Origin: Mycobacterium yunnanensis
GTDB lineage: Bacteria; Actinomycetota; Actinomycetes; Mycobacteriales; Mycobacteriaceae
DNA: 64,000 bases
NCBI RefSeq assembly: GCF_025823185.1
Contig: NZ_JACKVK010000013.1
Span: 349,151-413,150 of the forward strand
Reading direction: 5' to 3'
Below the pieces are notes generated by a model. That model was not told the DNA's origin. It searched no databases and saw only the letters and a list, made by a program, of their open reading frames with translations. This document shows positions 25,400-33,212 of this stretch, one piece after another; the stretch's first letter is position 1; each line of letters starts with the position of its first letter. The position numbers and the translations under genes are program-made.

Positions 25400-25406
25400 C
25401 GTCCCG

Positions 25407-26540
25407 TCACGGCTGGGCCGCCACTCCGGTGAGCTTCCTGATGGTGGCCACCTCGGCGTCGCGGTAGGGGCGGCCGTCGGGTCTCAGGAGATCGCTGAAC
25501 CACAGCTTGGGCTCCGACGGGTCCGGCTTGTCCCAGGTGTCCCACGGCAGATAGGTCTGCGTCTTGCCGGCGACCAGTCCCCAGTTGTACGCGGCGACGT
25601 TGCGGCGCTTGGCAACTGGAAGGATGCCTTCGACGGTGCTGCCCTGGGGGCGGGCCAGGTATTCGGTGCAGAGGATGGGCCGGCCCAGCGGCGCCAGCTC
25701 GTCGATGCGGGCCTCGAACTCATCCGATGCGGCGTAGGAGTGGAAGCTGACGACGTCGGAGTTGTCGAGCTGGATGCCGGCGACGTTGCTGCGGCTGCCG
25801 GCGCCCCAGCTGCCCTGCCACACGCCGCTGGTCAGCGGTTGCGCGGGATTGGCCGCCCGCGCCCACTGGAACACCTGCGGCAGCAAACCCGCCACCAACT
25901 CGAGCTTGTCGCCGCGCTCGACCTTGCGGTACACCTTGGCCGGGTTGTCGGGTTCGTTCCAGACGTCCCACGCCAGGACGCGGGGGTCGGCACGGAATTG
26001 GCCCACCACTCCGGTCACGTAGTCCTGCAGGGTCGCGGCGTAGCGAGGGTCCCCCAGGCGGTCGGCTCCCGGGCCTTGCACCCACCCCGAGTTGTGCACC
26101 CCCACGACGGGCGCGTGTTGCGCGCCAAGCTTGGGATGGGGGTCCCAGCAGGAATCGAAGAGCACGAACATGGGCTTGATCCCGCGGCTCGCGGCGATCG
26201 CCACGAACTGGGCGAGGCGACGCTGAAACCCGCCCCTGTCCTGCGCCCACAGCAAATCGTGCAGGAACACCCGCATGGTGTTGAAGCCAAGCTGGCGCGC
26301 GAGGGCGAACTCGGTGTCGATGCGTCGCGGATCGTACGTGCCCTGCTGGAACATCTCGATCTGGTTGATCGCCGTGGCCGGGACGTAATTCGCCCCCACC
26401 AGCCAGCCCTGGTTCTGGTACCAGGCGTTGGCGCGGTCGGCCGTCCAGCGGACCGAATCGGCCGAGGCGACGGGTACGTGGGTGAGTGCGGCACCTGCTG
26501 CCAGCATCAGCGGAAGCTTCAGGGCAGTTCTGCGGTGCAC
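25407..26540 (-). CDS. secreted GH5-like glycoside hydrolase with a Tat-like signal
   Basis: The export signal begins VHRRTALKLPLMLAAGAALTH and ends at ASA, with a twin Arg but not the full Tat motif. The mature (beta/alpha)8 domain shows WNEPDNP (acid/base Glu) and ILCTEYLARPQ (nucleophile Glu), plus FNTMRVFLHDLLW and DPRVLAWDVW, as in family 5 / clan A cellulases and mannanases. It would cut a beta-linked glucan or mannan outside the cell. I chose GTG 26540 because it places the basic n-region at the start; ATG 26609 is an alternative. It converges with the VTT gene and diverges from a small secreted protein. Confidence 0.82.
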   Translation of the reverse strand: MHRRTALKLPLMLAAGAALTHVPVASADSVRWTADRANAWYQNQGWLVGANYVPATAINQIEMFQQGTYDPRRIDTEFALARQLGFNTMRVFLHDLLWAQDRGGFQRRLAQFVAIAASRGIKPMFVLFDSCWDPHPKLGAQHAPVVGVHNSGWVQGPGADRLGDPRYAATLQDYVTGVVGQFRADPRVLAWDVWNEPDNPAKVYRKVERGDKLELVAGLLPQVFQWARAANPAQPLTSGVWQGSWGAGSRSNVAGIQLDNSDVVSFHSYAASDEFEARIDELAPLGRPILCTEYLARPQGSTVEGILPVAKRRNVAAYNWGLVAGKTQTYLPWDTWDKPDPSEPKLWFSDLLRPDGRPYRDAEVATIRKLTGVAAQP

Positions 26541-26723
26541 CAGGCCACCGTAGGTTCCGCCAATCCTCTCCGACCGTCCCGCCGGCCACCCGAAGCGATT
26601 CGAAACCAATGCGGTTCGGAACCGTTACCCGACGTTCGTCGCCCGCACCGCCCGATGGCGACCAGCCAGCTGCCGCCGGTAGCATGTTGGCGTTCTCGAC
26701 CAGCCGCACGGAAGGCCATCCGC

Positions 26724-27041
26724 GTGACGAAGTTTCGCATCGCCGCACTGACGTCGTCGATGGGCGCGTTGGCACTGCTGCTGGCCCCCTCGGCGGCCGC
26801 CGACTTCGACCGCGCCGGCTACCTGCGCTGCATGGTGGCGGACTCGATGTCCGTCGGCGGTCTCGGCATCGATTCCAGCACCGCGGCGAAGCTCGGTGCC
26901 CAGGCCTACGACGCCCTGGGCGGGGCCTCGGCCAGCAAGGCCGCGCAGGACGACGAGATCACCGCCCTCACCAAGCAACACGGGGTGTCCCAGCCGTTGG
27001 CGACGCTCATCGTGCGGTGCGCGGGCAATCCACGCGGCTGA
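26724..27041 (+). CDS. small secreted protein with one likely disulphide
   Basis: The product has 105 residues, with a signal peptide (FRIAALTSSMGALALLLAPSAAA). The mature part is about 80 residues, largely helical, with two cysteines (LRCMV and VRCAG). The layout resembles mycobacterial DUF732-type exported proteins, but the match is not firm. GTG 26724 is supported by GAAGG about 8 bases upstream. Confidence 0.75.
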   Translation: MTKFRIAALTSSMGALALLLAPSAAADFDRAGYLRCMVADSMSVGGLGIDSSTAAKLGAQAYDALGGASASKAAQDDEITALTKQHGVSQPLATLIVRCAGNPRG

Positions 27042-27054
27042 TGATCACCGCGTG
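27031..27054. terminator. short hairpin between convergent genes
   Basis: CACGCGG and CCGCGTG form a 7-bp stem around a 10-base loop that covers both stop codons (27041 and 27045). Confidence 0.45.
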
Positions 27055-27320
27055 TCTGGTTCGTCGTTCAGTGCCACCGGCACCCTCGACACGAAGGACT
27101 CCTCGGCGCCCCCCTCAGAACGTCGGACGACGGTGAACAGCTGGTCGTCGCCCTGATTGCGGTGTTCCAGCAACGCCCCCGCGGCGAGGACGTCGTCCGT
27201 CGAGCACCGCATCTGGGCGGAGAGGGACGTCACCGAGACCGGCGTACCGGGCTGCATCGTCGTCAGCTCCGCCGCGATTCGCCTGGCCAGATCCTCCACG
27301 TCGTGCGTCGTCACCGTCAT
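27045..27320 (-). CDS. small hypothetical protein
   Basis: The predicted product has 91 residues, soluble and acidic. Its first 60 residues look like a small winged-helix or helical domain (VEDLARRIAAELTTM, then VTSLSAQMRCSTDDVLAAGALLEH), followed by a beta-like LFTVVRRSEGG. I do not recognise it. The codon pattern is that of its neighbours, and it fills the space between convergent and same-strand genes, so I consider it real. A role as a small DNA-binding or adaptor protein is only a guess. Confidence 0.6.
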   Translation of the reverse strand: MTVTTHDVEDLARRIAAELTTMQPGTPVSVTSLSAQMRCSTDDVLAAGALLEHRNQGDDQLFTVVRRSEGGAEESFVSRVPVALNDEPDTR

Positions 27321-27363
27321 GACCTACCCGGGTCGCCACGCGCGAAACGACGCCGTCGTTCGA

Positions 27364-28182
27364 TCACACCGTGACGGAGGCCCCGCGCTCGAGCCGGACG
27401 ACGCGGTCGTCCCATCCGCGCCGCGCCATCTCGTCGGTGAAGTCCGACAGCGGTGACGCGAAGACGCCGTAGTCGTCGTAGTGCACCGGGATCACCCGCG
27501 GCAGGTCGAGCCGGTTCACCAGCTCGCTGCCTTGGCGCCCGTCCATCGTCACGGTCAGCCCGAACGGCAGGCGCCGCCCGGCCGGCAGTCGGGTGCCACC
27601 AAGGTGCAGGATGCCGGCGTCGATCGACTCGAACCGAATCGGGATCTCGGCCAGCTCCTCGATCAGGAGCGTGTCCCCCGAGACGTAGAGCCGACGGCTG
27701 ACCGATCCGTCACTCGGGCCGAATTCGAGCATCGACCCCATCACCGGCGGCAGCAACCGTTGGGTCCATCCCGGTGCGTGCCGACCCGGCAGCGCGGTCA
27801 CCACGACCCGGCTCGAACCGTTGTCCACCACGTGGGTGTCCCACGTCGTCAAGCCGACCGAACGCTCGAAGCCACTGCGCAGCAATCGATTCCGGGCCTC
27901 CGGCGTGGTGAGCACCGGCAGCCGGTGGTCGAGGTTCTTGGCGGCCACGCGATCCCAATGGTCACCGTGCATGTGGGACAGCAGGATTGCGTCCAGTGGC
28001 GGTAACTCGTTCACGGTCAGCGCGGGAGCCAAGAGCCGCTTGGACACCAAGCCGTAGCCCAGGTATGCCCGCTGACCTCGATGCAGGAAGTTGGGGTCGG
28101 TCAGGATCGTCAGATCTCCGAAGGAGATCAACGTCGTCGCGTTGCCGACGAACGTCACGACGACCTCGTCGGTGGTGTCCAT
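27364..28182 (-). CDS. UlaG-like metallo-beta-lactamase-fold hydrolase
   Basis: The 272-residue protein has the HxHxDH metal motif in LLSHMHGDHWD and later metal ligands in LPGRHAPG, YVSGDT and VIPVHYDDY, as in UlaG lactonases and other L-ascorbate-6-phosphate lactonase-like hydrolases. No signal peptide is present, so it is cytoplasmic. ATG 28182 follows AAAGGA at 8 bases. It lies 26 bases downstream of the SDR gene and should be transcribed from that gene's SigF promoter, pointing to a stress role. The substrate is not predictable. Confidence 0.85.
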   Translation of the reverse strand: MDTTDEVVVTFVGNATTLISFGDLTILTDPNFLHRGQRAYLGYGLVSKRLLAPALTVNELPPLDAILLSHMHGDHWDRVAAKNLDHRLPVLTTPEARNRLLRSGFERSVGLTTWDTHVVDNGSSRVVVTALPGRHAPGWTQRLLPPVMGSMLEFGPSDGSVSRRLYVSGDTLLIEELAEIPIRFESIDAGILHLGGTRLPAGRRLPFGLTVTMDGRQGSELVNRLDLPRVIPVHYDDYGVFASPLSDFTDEMARRGWDDRVVRLERGASVTV

Positions 28183-28208
28183 GGAATTCCTTTCGTCGAG
28201 CGCTTGGC

Positions 28209-29048
28209 TCAGAGCACCGGCCGTCCACCGGTCACGGCGACCCGCGCACCAGAGATGTAGCTGCCCTCGTCGGAGGCCAGCAGCACGTAGACCGGTGCCA
28301 GTTCCGCGGGTTGTCCGGCCCGGCCCAGCGGAGTGTCCGAACCAAAGGACTCGACCTTCTCCGGTGGCATGGTGGCCGGAATCAGCGGGGTCCATATCGG
28401 CCCGGGAGCCACGCTGTTGACCCGGATTCCCTTCTCTCCGAGCAGTTGAGCCAGGCTCGCCGAGAAGTTGGCGATGGCGGCCTTGGTGGCCGCATAGGGC
28501 GCCAGTTGAGGTGACGGCATGTCCGAGTTCACCGACGAGCTGCCGATGATCGCCCCGCCGGAGGGCATGCGCGGCACGGCTGCCTTGACGAGGTGGAAGT
28601 AGGCGCCGACGTTGAGCCGGAACGTGTAGTCCCACTCCTCGTCGCTGATCTCGTCGAGCGAATCGTGGCTCATCTGGAAGGCAGCGTTGCTGACCAGGAC
28701 GTCGATGCCGCCGAATTCGGTTGCCGCTCTTGTGATAACGTCGCGACAATGCGCCGGTTCCGCGAGGTCACCACGCATCAGGATGCACGTGCGACCCTCC
28801 TTCTGGACCAGGCGGGCGACCTCCTCGGCGTCGCCGTCCTCCTCGAGGTAGGAGATCAGCACGTCGGCGCCTTCGCGCGCGTAGGCGATGGCGACCGCAC
28901 GACCGATGCCGCTGTCGCCGCCGGTGATGACGGCGCGTTTCCCGGTGAGGCGCCCGGAGCCGCGGTAGCTCTCCTCACCGCAGTCGGGTACGGGGTCCAT
29001 CGCGGACTGCACGCCGGGCACTTCTTGTTGCTGCGCGGGAAATCCCAT
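28209..29048 (-). CDS. SDR oxidoreductase, YghA/YhdF-type general stress dehydrogenase
   Basis: The 279-residue protein has an N-terminal extension (DPVPDCGEESYRGSGRLTGK) typical of the stress-type SDRs related to glucose dehydrogenase. The cofactor motif AVITGGDSGIGRAVAIAYAR, then DVLVSNAA, and the catalytic SSSVN...YAATKAA follow; in most relatives the second reads NNAA. ATG 29048 follows AAAGGTG. A consensus SigF promoter lies 41 bases upstream, so it should be induced by stress and in stationary phase. It is followed by the metallo-hydrolase gene. Confidence 0.88.
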   Translation of the reverse strand: MGFPAQQQEVPGVQSAMDPVPDCGEESYRGSGRLTGKRAVITGGDSGIGRAVAIAYAREGADVLISYLEEDGDAEEVARLVQKEGRTCILMRGDLAEPAHCRDVITRAATEFGGIDVLVSNAAFQMSHDSLDEISDEEWDYTFRLNVGAYFHLVKAAVPRMPSGGAIIGSSSVNSDMPSPQLAPYAATKAAIANFSASLAQLLGEKGIRVNSVAPGPIWTPLIPATMPPEKVESFGSDTPLGRAGQPAELAPVYVLLASDEGSYISGARVAVTGGRPVL

Positions 29049-29088
29049 CTGCGTTCACCTTTCGGGTCGAGGAGTCGACTCCTGGCAC

Positions 29089-29113
29089 CTACCCGCGTCA
29101 GCTGGGACGAAAC
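29089..29113 (-). promoter_or_regulatory. SigF-type promoter for the SDR gene
   Basis: Read on the minus strand, GTTT (29113-29110) is followed after exactly 15 bases by GGGTAG (29094-29089). This matches the mycobacterial SigF consensus GTTT-N15..17-GGGTAT. Confidence 0.75.
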
Positions 29114-29161
29114 GGAGACCAGCACGGCGACGGACTCGTCGAGTCACTCGACGGCCAGCGT

Positions 29162-30070
29162 CTAGGGCTTGTCGGGGTCGACCGCGTCCTTGATCTTGCC
29201 CATCACGCCCTTCTCCGTGCCGAACGCCGGACTCCGGGGCTCGCCGAGGCCACCGTCGTAGGTGCAGTACAGCTTCGGATCCGGTGGCGGTCCGGACTGC
29301 CGATCGCCCAACGGTTGCGGATCGGCGAGGAACTGCCCGGTGTGACGGCCGTCCGGCAGCGGACCAATCCACCGGCCCTTGTCGGAGTCGGCGCCGTCGG
29401 AGAGATGCCACAGCGTGCTGGCGTGCTCCTCGAACTCTTCGTCGAGCAGGTCATTTGGCGCGATCACGTCTTCCAACCCGTCGGCTTGGAGTTCCTCGAT
29501 GGCGGCCAACCACATGTTCTGGTGATAGGTGTCCCGCGCCAGGTTGAACCTGAGCATGGCCTTGACGCCGGGGTCGTCGGTCATGTGCCACAGTCGCGCG
29601 GTCTGCACGCGCCCCTGCGACTCCGCGGCCACGTTCGCGCGGAAGTCGGCAAGGAGGTTTCCGGACGCCACGACGTACTTGCCACTCCACGGTGCACCTT
29701 GACTGTCCGACAACGTGGGGGCGCCGCCGGAGACGATGGCGTGCTGTGGATCCATGCCGCCCATCACCGCCGCGACCACCGGATCACCGAGCGCATTCTT
29801 GGTCGAGTCCGTGGCGGGCGCGCTCTCCAGCAATCTCGCGATCATCGTCGCGATCATCTCCACGTGCCCGATCTCCTCGGTCGCGATGTCCATGATCAGG
29901 TCCTTGTACTTGCCCTTCACGCGACAATTCCAGCCCTGCATTAGATATTGCATCGTGACGGTCATCTCGCCGTAGGCTCCACCGAGCAGTTCCTGCAACT
30001 TCCGGGCGTACACCGGATCCGGCTTCTCGGGCTTGACGTCGAATTGCATGTAGTCGGTATGACGAAACAT
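29162..30070 (-). CDS. manganese catalase (ferritin-like, KatN type)
   Basis: The 302-residue protein has the dimanganese ligands of the family in order: Glu in GAYGEMTVTMQYL, Glu-Glu and His in ATEEIGHVEM, Glu in VAAESQGRVQT and His in ARDTYHQNMW. The length is normal and the C-terminal tail carries the usual PDPKLYCTYDG-like segment. It splits hydrogen peroxide to water and oxygen in the cytosol without heme. A consensus SigF promoter lies 35 bases ahead of the start, giving stationary-phase or stress control. It is monocistronic by position. Confidence 0.92.
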   Translation of the reverse strand: MFRHTDYMQFDVKPEKPDPVYARKLQELLGGAYGEMTVTMQYLMQGWNCRVKGKYKDLIMDIATEEIGHVEMIATMIARLLESAPATDSTKNALGDPVVAAVMGGMDPQHAIVSGGAPTLSDSQGAPWSGKYVVASGNLLADFRANVAAESQGRVQTARLWHMTDDPGVKAMLRFNLARDTYHQNMWLAAIEELQADGLEDVIAPNDLLDEEFEEHASTLWHLSDGADSDKGRWIGPLPDGRHTGQFLADPQPLGDRQSGPPPDPKLYCTYDGGLGEPRSPAFGTEKGVMGKIKDAVDPDKP

Positions 30071-30104
30071 CGGCGACTCCTCGTGTCGTTGGGGTCAGGA
30101 GCCG

Positions 30105-30129
30105 ATACCCTGGCACTTGACCACGAAAC
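30105..30129 (-). promoter_or_regulatory. SigF-type promoter for the Mn-catalase gene
   Basis: On the minus strand, GTTT (30129-30126), 15 bases, then GGGTAT (30110-30105): an exact match to the SigF consensus. Confidence 0.82.
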
Positions 30130-30173
30130 ACGTTCGTCTGCCGAGAATTTCCGGCCGCCGGTGAGCTTGCCCG

Positions 30174-31424
30174 CTACACGCCGCGCTTGCGCCCGAAGGT
30201 GGCGGTGCCGTTGCGGCGGAGCATCGCGACGGTCGTCGCGATGCGCCCCCGGTCCAGGTCGGGGTCGAGCCCCGCGCCCACGCGGTGCAGTTGATCGGTG
30301 TGCCAGCTCAGCTCGAGGATGCCGTCCAGCGACTTGAGGTTGACGAACTTGCCGAGCACGCCGCGCATTCCGGCTCGGACCTGGTGGGCGGTCAACGTGG
30401 GCGTCCGGCCGTCGAGGAGGGCGGCCGCGGCGTCGGTGGTGGTGACTGTCGGTCGACCGAGGCCCACGACGTCGCACTCGCCGGCACCGATCGCCTCCTC
30501 CATGGCGGTGCGCGAGCGAAAGCCACCGGTGACGGCCAGCGGAACGTCACCGATGAGCTCGCGGACCGTGCGGGCGTAGTCGAGGAAGTAGGCCTCTCGC
30601 GCTCGCGTGCTGTCGGACGCCTTGCCCATCATCGCCGGCGTTTCATAGCTACCGCCGCTGACCTCGATGAGGTCGAGCCCCTCACCGGCGAGCGCGGCCA
30701 ACACGGCCTTCGAATCGTCCTCGGTGAATCCGCCGCGCTGGAAGTCCGCCGAATTGAGCTTGAGCCCGACCGCGAACGACGGCGAGACCCGCGACCGGAC
30801 GCGACGCACCACCTCGAGCAGGAAGCGCATCCGGCGCTCGGGGTCACCGCCCCACTCGTCGTCGCGCAGATTGGTCAACGGCGAGAGGAACTGCGCCACC
30901 AAATAGCCGTGCGCCCCGTGAATCTGGACGCCGTCGAACCCGGCAGTCTCACACACCACGGCTGCCGTGGCGAAACGTTCGATCACGCCCTCGATCTCCG
31001 CGGTGCTCAGCGCGCGCGGGGTCGGCGACCCGGGCAGGGACATGGCCACCGCGCTGGGCGCGACGGGGCGATGCCCGATGGCCATCGGGTTGGACTGCCG
31101 CCCCGGATGATTCAACTGGACCCAGATCGGGACACCGCCGTCCTTGCTGGCCTTGGCCCAGCGGGACAAGGCCTCGAGATCGCGCTCGTCCTCCACGACG
31201 ACGTTGCCAGGCTCGCCGAGCTGGCTGCGGTCGACCATGACGTTGCCGGTGACGACGAGCCCGTAGCGGCCTTCGCTCCAGGTGCGGTAGAGACGTTCGA
31301 GCCGCTCGTCGGGGGCGTTCCTGGAGTTCCCCAGTGCCTCGCTCAGCGCGGCCTTCATGATTCGGTTGGGCAGCACCTGGCCGCAGGGAAGGGGCAGCGG
31401 CTGGTGCAGGGCGTTGGTCGTCAT
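30174..31424 (-). CDS. NADH:flavin oxidoreductase, Old Yellow Enzyme family
   Basis: The 416-residue protein has an FMN-binding TIM barrel starting PLPLPCGQVLPNRIMKAAL. Its marks are IWVQLNHPGRQSN, GFDGVQIHGAHGYLVAQFLSP (the catalytic His/His pair), DEWGGDPERRMRF and VTGGFRSRTAMEEAIG. It reduces alpha,beta-unsaturated carbonyls, nitro compounds or quinones. It lacks the C-terminal iron-sulphur and FAD domains of the 2,4-dienoyl-CoA reductase type. It lies 41 bases downstream of the TetR gene on the same strand and is probably controlled by it, together with the divergent SDR. Confidence 0.9.
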   Translation of the reverse strand: MTTNALHQPLPLPCGQVLPNRIMKAALSEALGNSRNAPDERLERLYRTWSEGRYGLVVTGNVMVDRSQLGEPGNVVVEDERDLEALSRWAKASKDGGVPIWVQLNHPGRQSNPMAIGHRPVAPSAVAMSLPGSPTPRALSTAEIEGVIERFATAAVVCETAGFDGVQIHGAHGYLVAQFLSPLTNLRDDEWGGDPERRMRFLLEVVRRVRSRVSPSFAVGLKLNSADFQRGGFTEDDSKAVLAALAGEGLDLIEVSGGSYETPAMMGKASDSTRAREAYFLDYARTVRELIGDVPLAVTGGFRSRTAMEEAIGAGECDVVGLGRPTVTTTDAAAALLDGRTPTLTAHQVRAGMRGVLGKFVNLKSLDGILELSWHTDQLHRVGAGLDPDLDRGRIATTVAMLRRNGTATFGRKRGV

Positions 31425-31465
31425 GAGTTCCTCGGCGTCGGTGGCTGACGGTCGGATCGTAGTGC

Positions 31466-32062
31466 TCAGACCGATGCGCGACCGATTGCCTCGTCCAGAA
31501 GGGTTTGCGCCGCCCTCTTGGCCTGCCCCCAGGGCGCGGCGTCGTTCAGGGAGGTCGACATCGCGGCGGCGCCCTCGAAGAGAATGGCCAGTTGGCTGCC
31601 CACGAGCTTGGGGTTGGCCGCACCCGTGTGACGCGTCAAGGCGACCACACCGTCGACGAAGCTGCGCTTGTGCTCCTCGACGATGCCGTGCACCTCGGGC
31701 ATTGCGCCGGCGGCTTCGACGGCGGCGTTGTGGAACGGGCAGCCGCGCCACGGGCCCGCGCCGGCGGGCGGCACGTCGAACAGTGCCAGGATGCGCGACT
31801 TGGGACTGCGCTTCCCGGCGGCCGGGTCGGGGTGCACCGGGTCGCCGACGCCTTGGCGAAGGTGCCGCAGGTACGCCTCGACCACGGCATCCTTACTCGG
31901 AAAGTGTTGATAGAGAGTGCGTTTGGATACCGATGCTTCGTCGGCCAAGCGTTCAACACCCGTGGCGTTGATCCCGTCGGCGTAGAACAGCTTGACCGCG
32001 GCGTCGAGGATGCGTTGGCGCGCGCCCCGGCCACCACGCCGCGCTTCGACCTGAGTGTCCAT
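31466..32062 (-). CDS. TetR-family transcriptional repressor
   Basis: The protein of 198 residues has the TetR helix-turn-helix at about 15-62 (RILDAAVKLFYADGINATGV, then SVSKRTLYQHFPSKDAVVEAYL). The ligand domain has an aromatic/Cys-containing stretch (GPWRGCPFHNAAVE) that could sense electrophiles. It diverges from an SDR gene and precedes the Old Yellow Enzyme gene. Two matching 22-base operators lie in the 111-base region between the divergent starts, the first beginning 6 bases upstream of its own start, so autoregulation is very likely. Confidence 0.92.
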   Translation of the reverse strand: MDTQVEARRGGRGARQRILDAAVKLFYADGINATGVERLADEASVSKRTLYQHFPSKDAVVEAYLRHLRQGVGDPVHPDPAAGKRSPKSRILALFDVPPAGAGPWRGCPFHNAAVEAAGAMPEVHGIVEEHKRSFVDGVVALTRHTGAANPKLVGSQLAILFEGAAAMSTSLNDAAPWGQAKRAAQTLLDEAIGRASV

Positions 32063-32067
32063 GGGCG

Positions 32068-32089
32068 AAGTATACCGTTGGGTTTACTT
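32068..32089. promoter_or_regulatory. TetR operator 1
   Basis: AAGTATACC-N4-GGTTTACTT, an inverted repeat with one mismatch between 9-base arms, just upstream of the TetR start. Confidence 0.75.
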
Positions 32090-32119
32090 CGGCGCGGTCG
32101 CGGTGTACGTTCGGCACCG

Positions 32120-32141
32120 AAGTAAACCATTCGGTGTACTT
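32120..32141. promoter_or_regulatory. TetR operator 2
   Basis: AAGTAAACC-N4-GGTGTACTT, the same 22-base design as operator 1 and with the same 4-base spacer, located 32 bases before the GTG of the SDR gene. Confidence 0.75.
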
Positions 32142-32173
32142 GCTTGTCGTCGACTCAACCACCAGGAGAACTC

Positions 32174-32869
32174 GTGACCGCCCTGCAGAACTCGTCCGTG
32201 CTCGTCACCGGAGCCAACCGCGGCATGGGCCGCCACTACGTCACCCAGCTCCTCGATCGTGGGGTGACCAAGGTCTACGCCGCCGCTCGAGACGCCAGCC
32301 GGATCGAGATCACCGACCCCCGCGTCGTCCCCCTCACCCTCGACGTCACCGACCCGCAGTCGGTCGCCGCGGCAGCCGAGGCCGCGACCGACGTCGCCGT
32401 GCTGATCAACAACGCGGGCCTCTTCCGGGCTGCGTCCGTGCTGGAGGCCGACGCCAAGGAATTGCGAGAGCAGCTGGAGACCAACCTGTTTGGACCGCTC
32501 GCCTTGGCGTCGACGTTCGCCGACCGCATCGCCGACCGGGGTGGCGCCATCGTCAACGTCGCCTCGGTGCTGTCCTGGCTGCCCGTCGGCGGCAGCTACG
32601 GCGTCACCAAGGCGGCGATGTGGAGTGCCACCGACTCGATGCGCCTGGAGCTCGCCCCGCGCGGCGTCCAGGTCGTCGGCGTCTACGTGGGCTACGTCGA
32701 CACCGACATGGCGTCGTTCACCGACAGCCCCAAGACCGACCCCGCCGACGTGGTGCGCCAAGTGCTCGACGGCGTGGAGGCCGGGGCGGACGAGGTCCTC
32801 GCCGACGACGTGAGCCGCAACGTCCGCGCCCAGCTGTCGTTGCCCATCGCGGAACGCGCCCTGGGCTGA
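32174..32869 (+). CDS. short-chain dehydrogenase/reductase under TetR control
   Basis: The 231-residue classical SDR shows SVLVTGANRGMGRHYV (cofactor loop), VLINNAG, and the catalytic SVLSWLPVGGSYGVTKAA (Ser, Tyr, Lys). There is no membrane segment. GTG 32174 is supported by AGGAGA five bases upstream; an earlier TTG at 32144 is unlikely. It probably handles the same class of reactive carbonyl as the divergent Old Yellow Enzyme. Confidence 0.9.
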   Translation: MTALQNSSVLVTGANRGMGRHYVTQLLDRGVTKVYAAARDASRIEITDPRVVPLTLDVTDPQSVAAAAEAATDVAVLINNAGLFRAASVLEADAKELREQLETNLFGPLALASTFADRIADRGGAIVNVASVLSWLPVGGSYGVTKAAMWSATDSMRLELAPRGVQVVGVYVGYVDTDMASFTDSPKTDPADVVRQVLDGVEAGADEVLADDVSRNVRAQLSLPIAERALG

Positions 32870-32898
32870 TCGACGGCGGGTGTGTCAGGCTGATCGCC

Positions 32899-33201
32899 AT
32901 GATCGTCGCCTTCAGCCTGACCCCGTCCGCCGGTGACGACACCGGCGGCGTCCACGACGCCGTCGCCGAGGCCGTTCGCATCGTGCGAGAGTCGGGACTG
33001 CCCAACGAGACCAACGCGATGTTCACCAACGTCGAAGGCGAGTGGGACGAGGTGATGGCGGTGGTCAAGCGGGCCGTCGACGCCGTGGCCGCGGTCTCGC
33101 CGCGGGTGGGTCTCGTGCTCAAGGCCGACATCCGGCCCGGATACACCGGCGAGCTGACCGCCAAGGTTCGACGGCTGGAAGACGCGCTCGACGAGCAATG
33201 A
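32899..33201 (+). CDS. thiamine-binding / MTH1187-YkoF-like (DUF77) protein
   Basis: The protein has 100 residues and a ferredoxin-like fold of the DUF77 type, with VAFSLTPSAG at the start, an amphipathic helix, ETNAMFTNVEGEWDEVMAVVKRAVDAV, then VGLVLKADIRPG. Members bind thiamine or related pyrimidines; a regulatory or sequestering role is likely. It starts 29 bases after the SDR stop and may be co-transcribed with it. Confidence 0.8.
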   Translation: MIVAFSLTPSAGDDTGGVHDAVAEAVRIVRESGLPNETNAMFTNVEGEWDEVMAVVKRAVDAVAAVSPRVGLVLKADIRPGYTGELTAKVRRLEDALDEQ

Positions 33202-33212
33202 CCCTCGATTCG

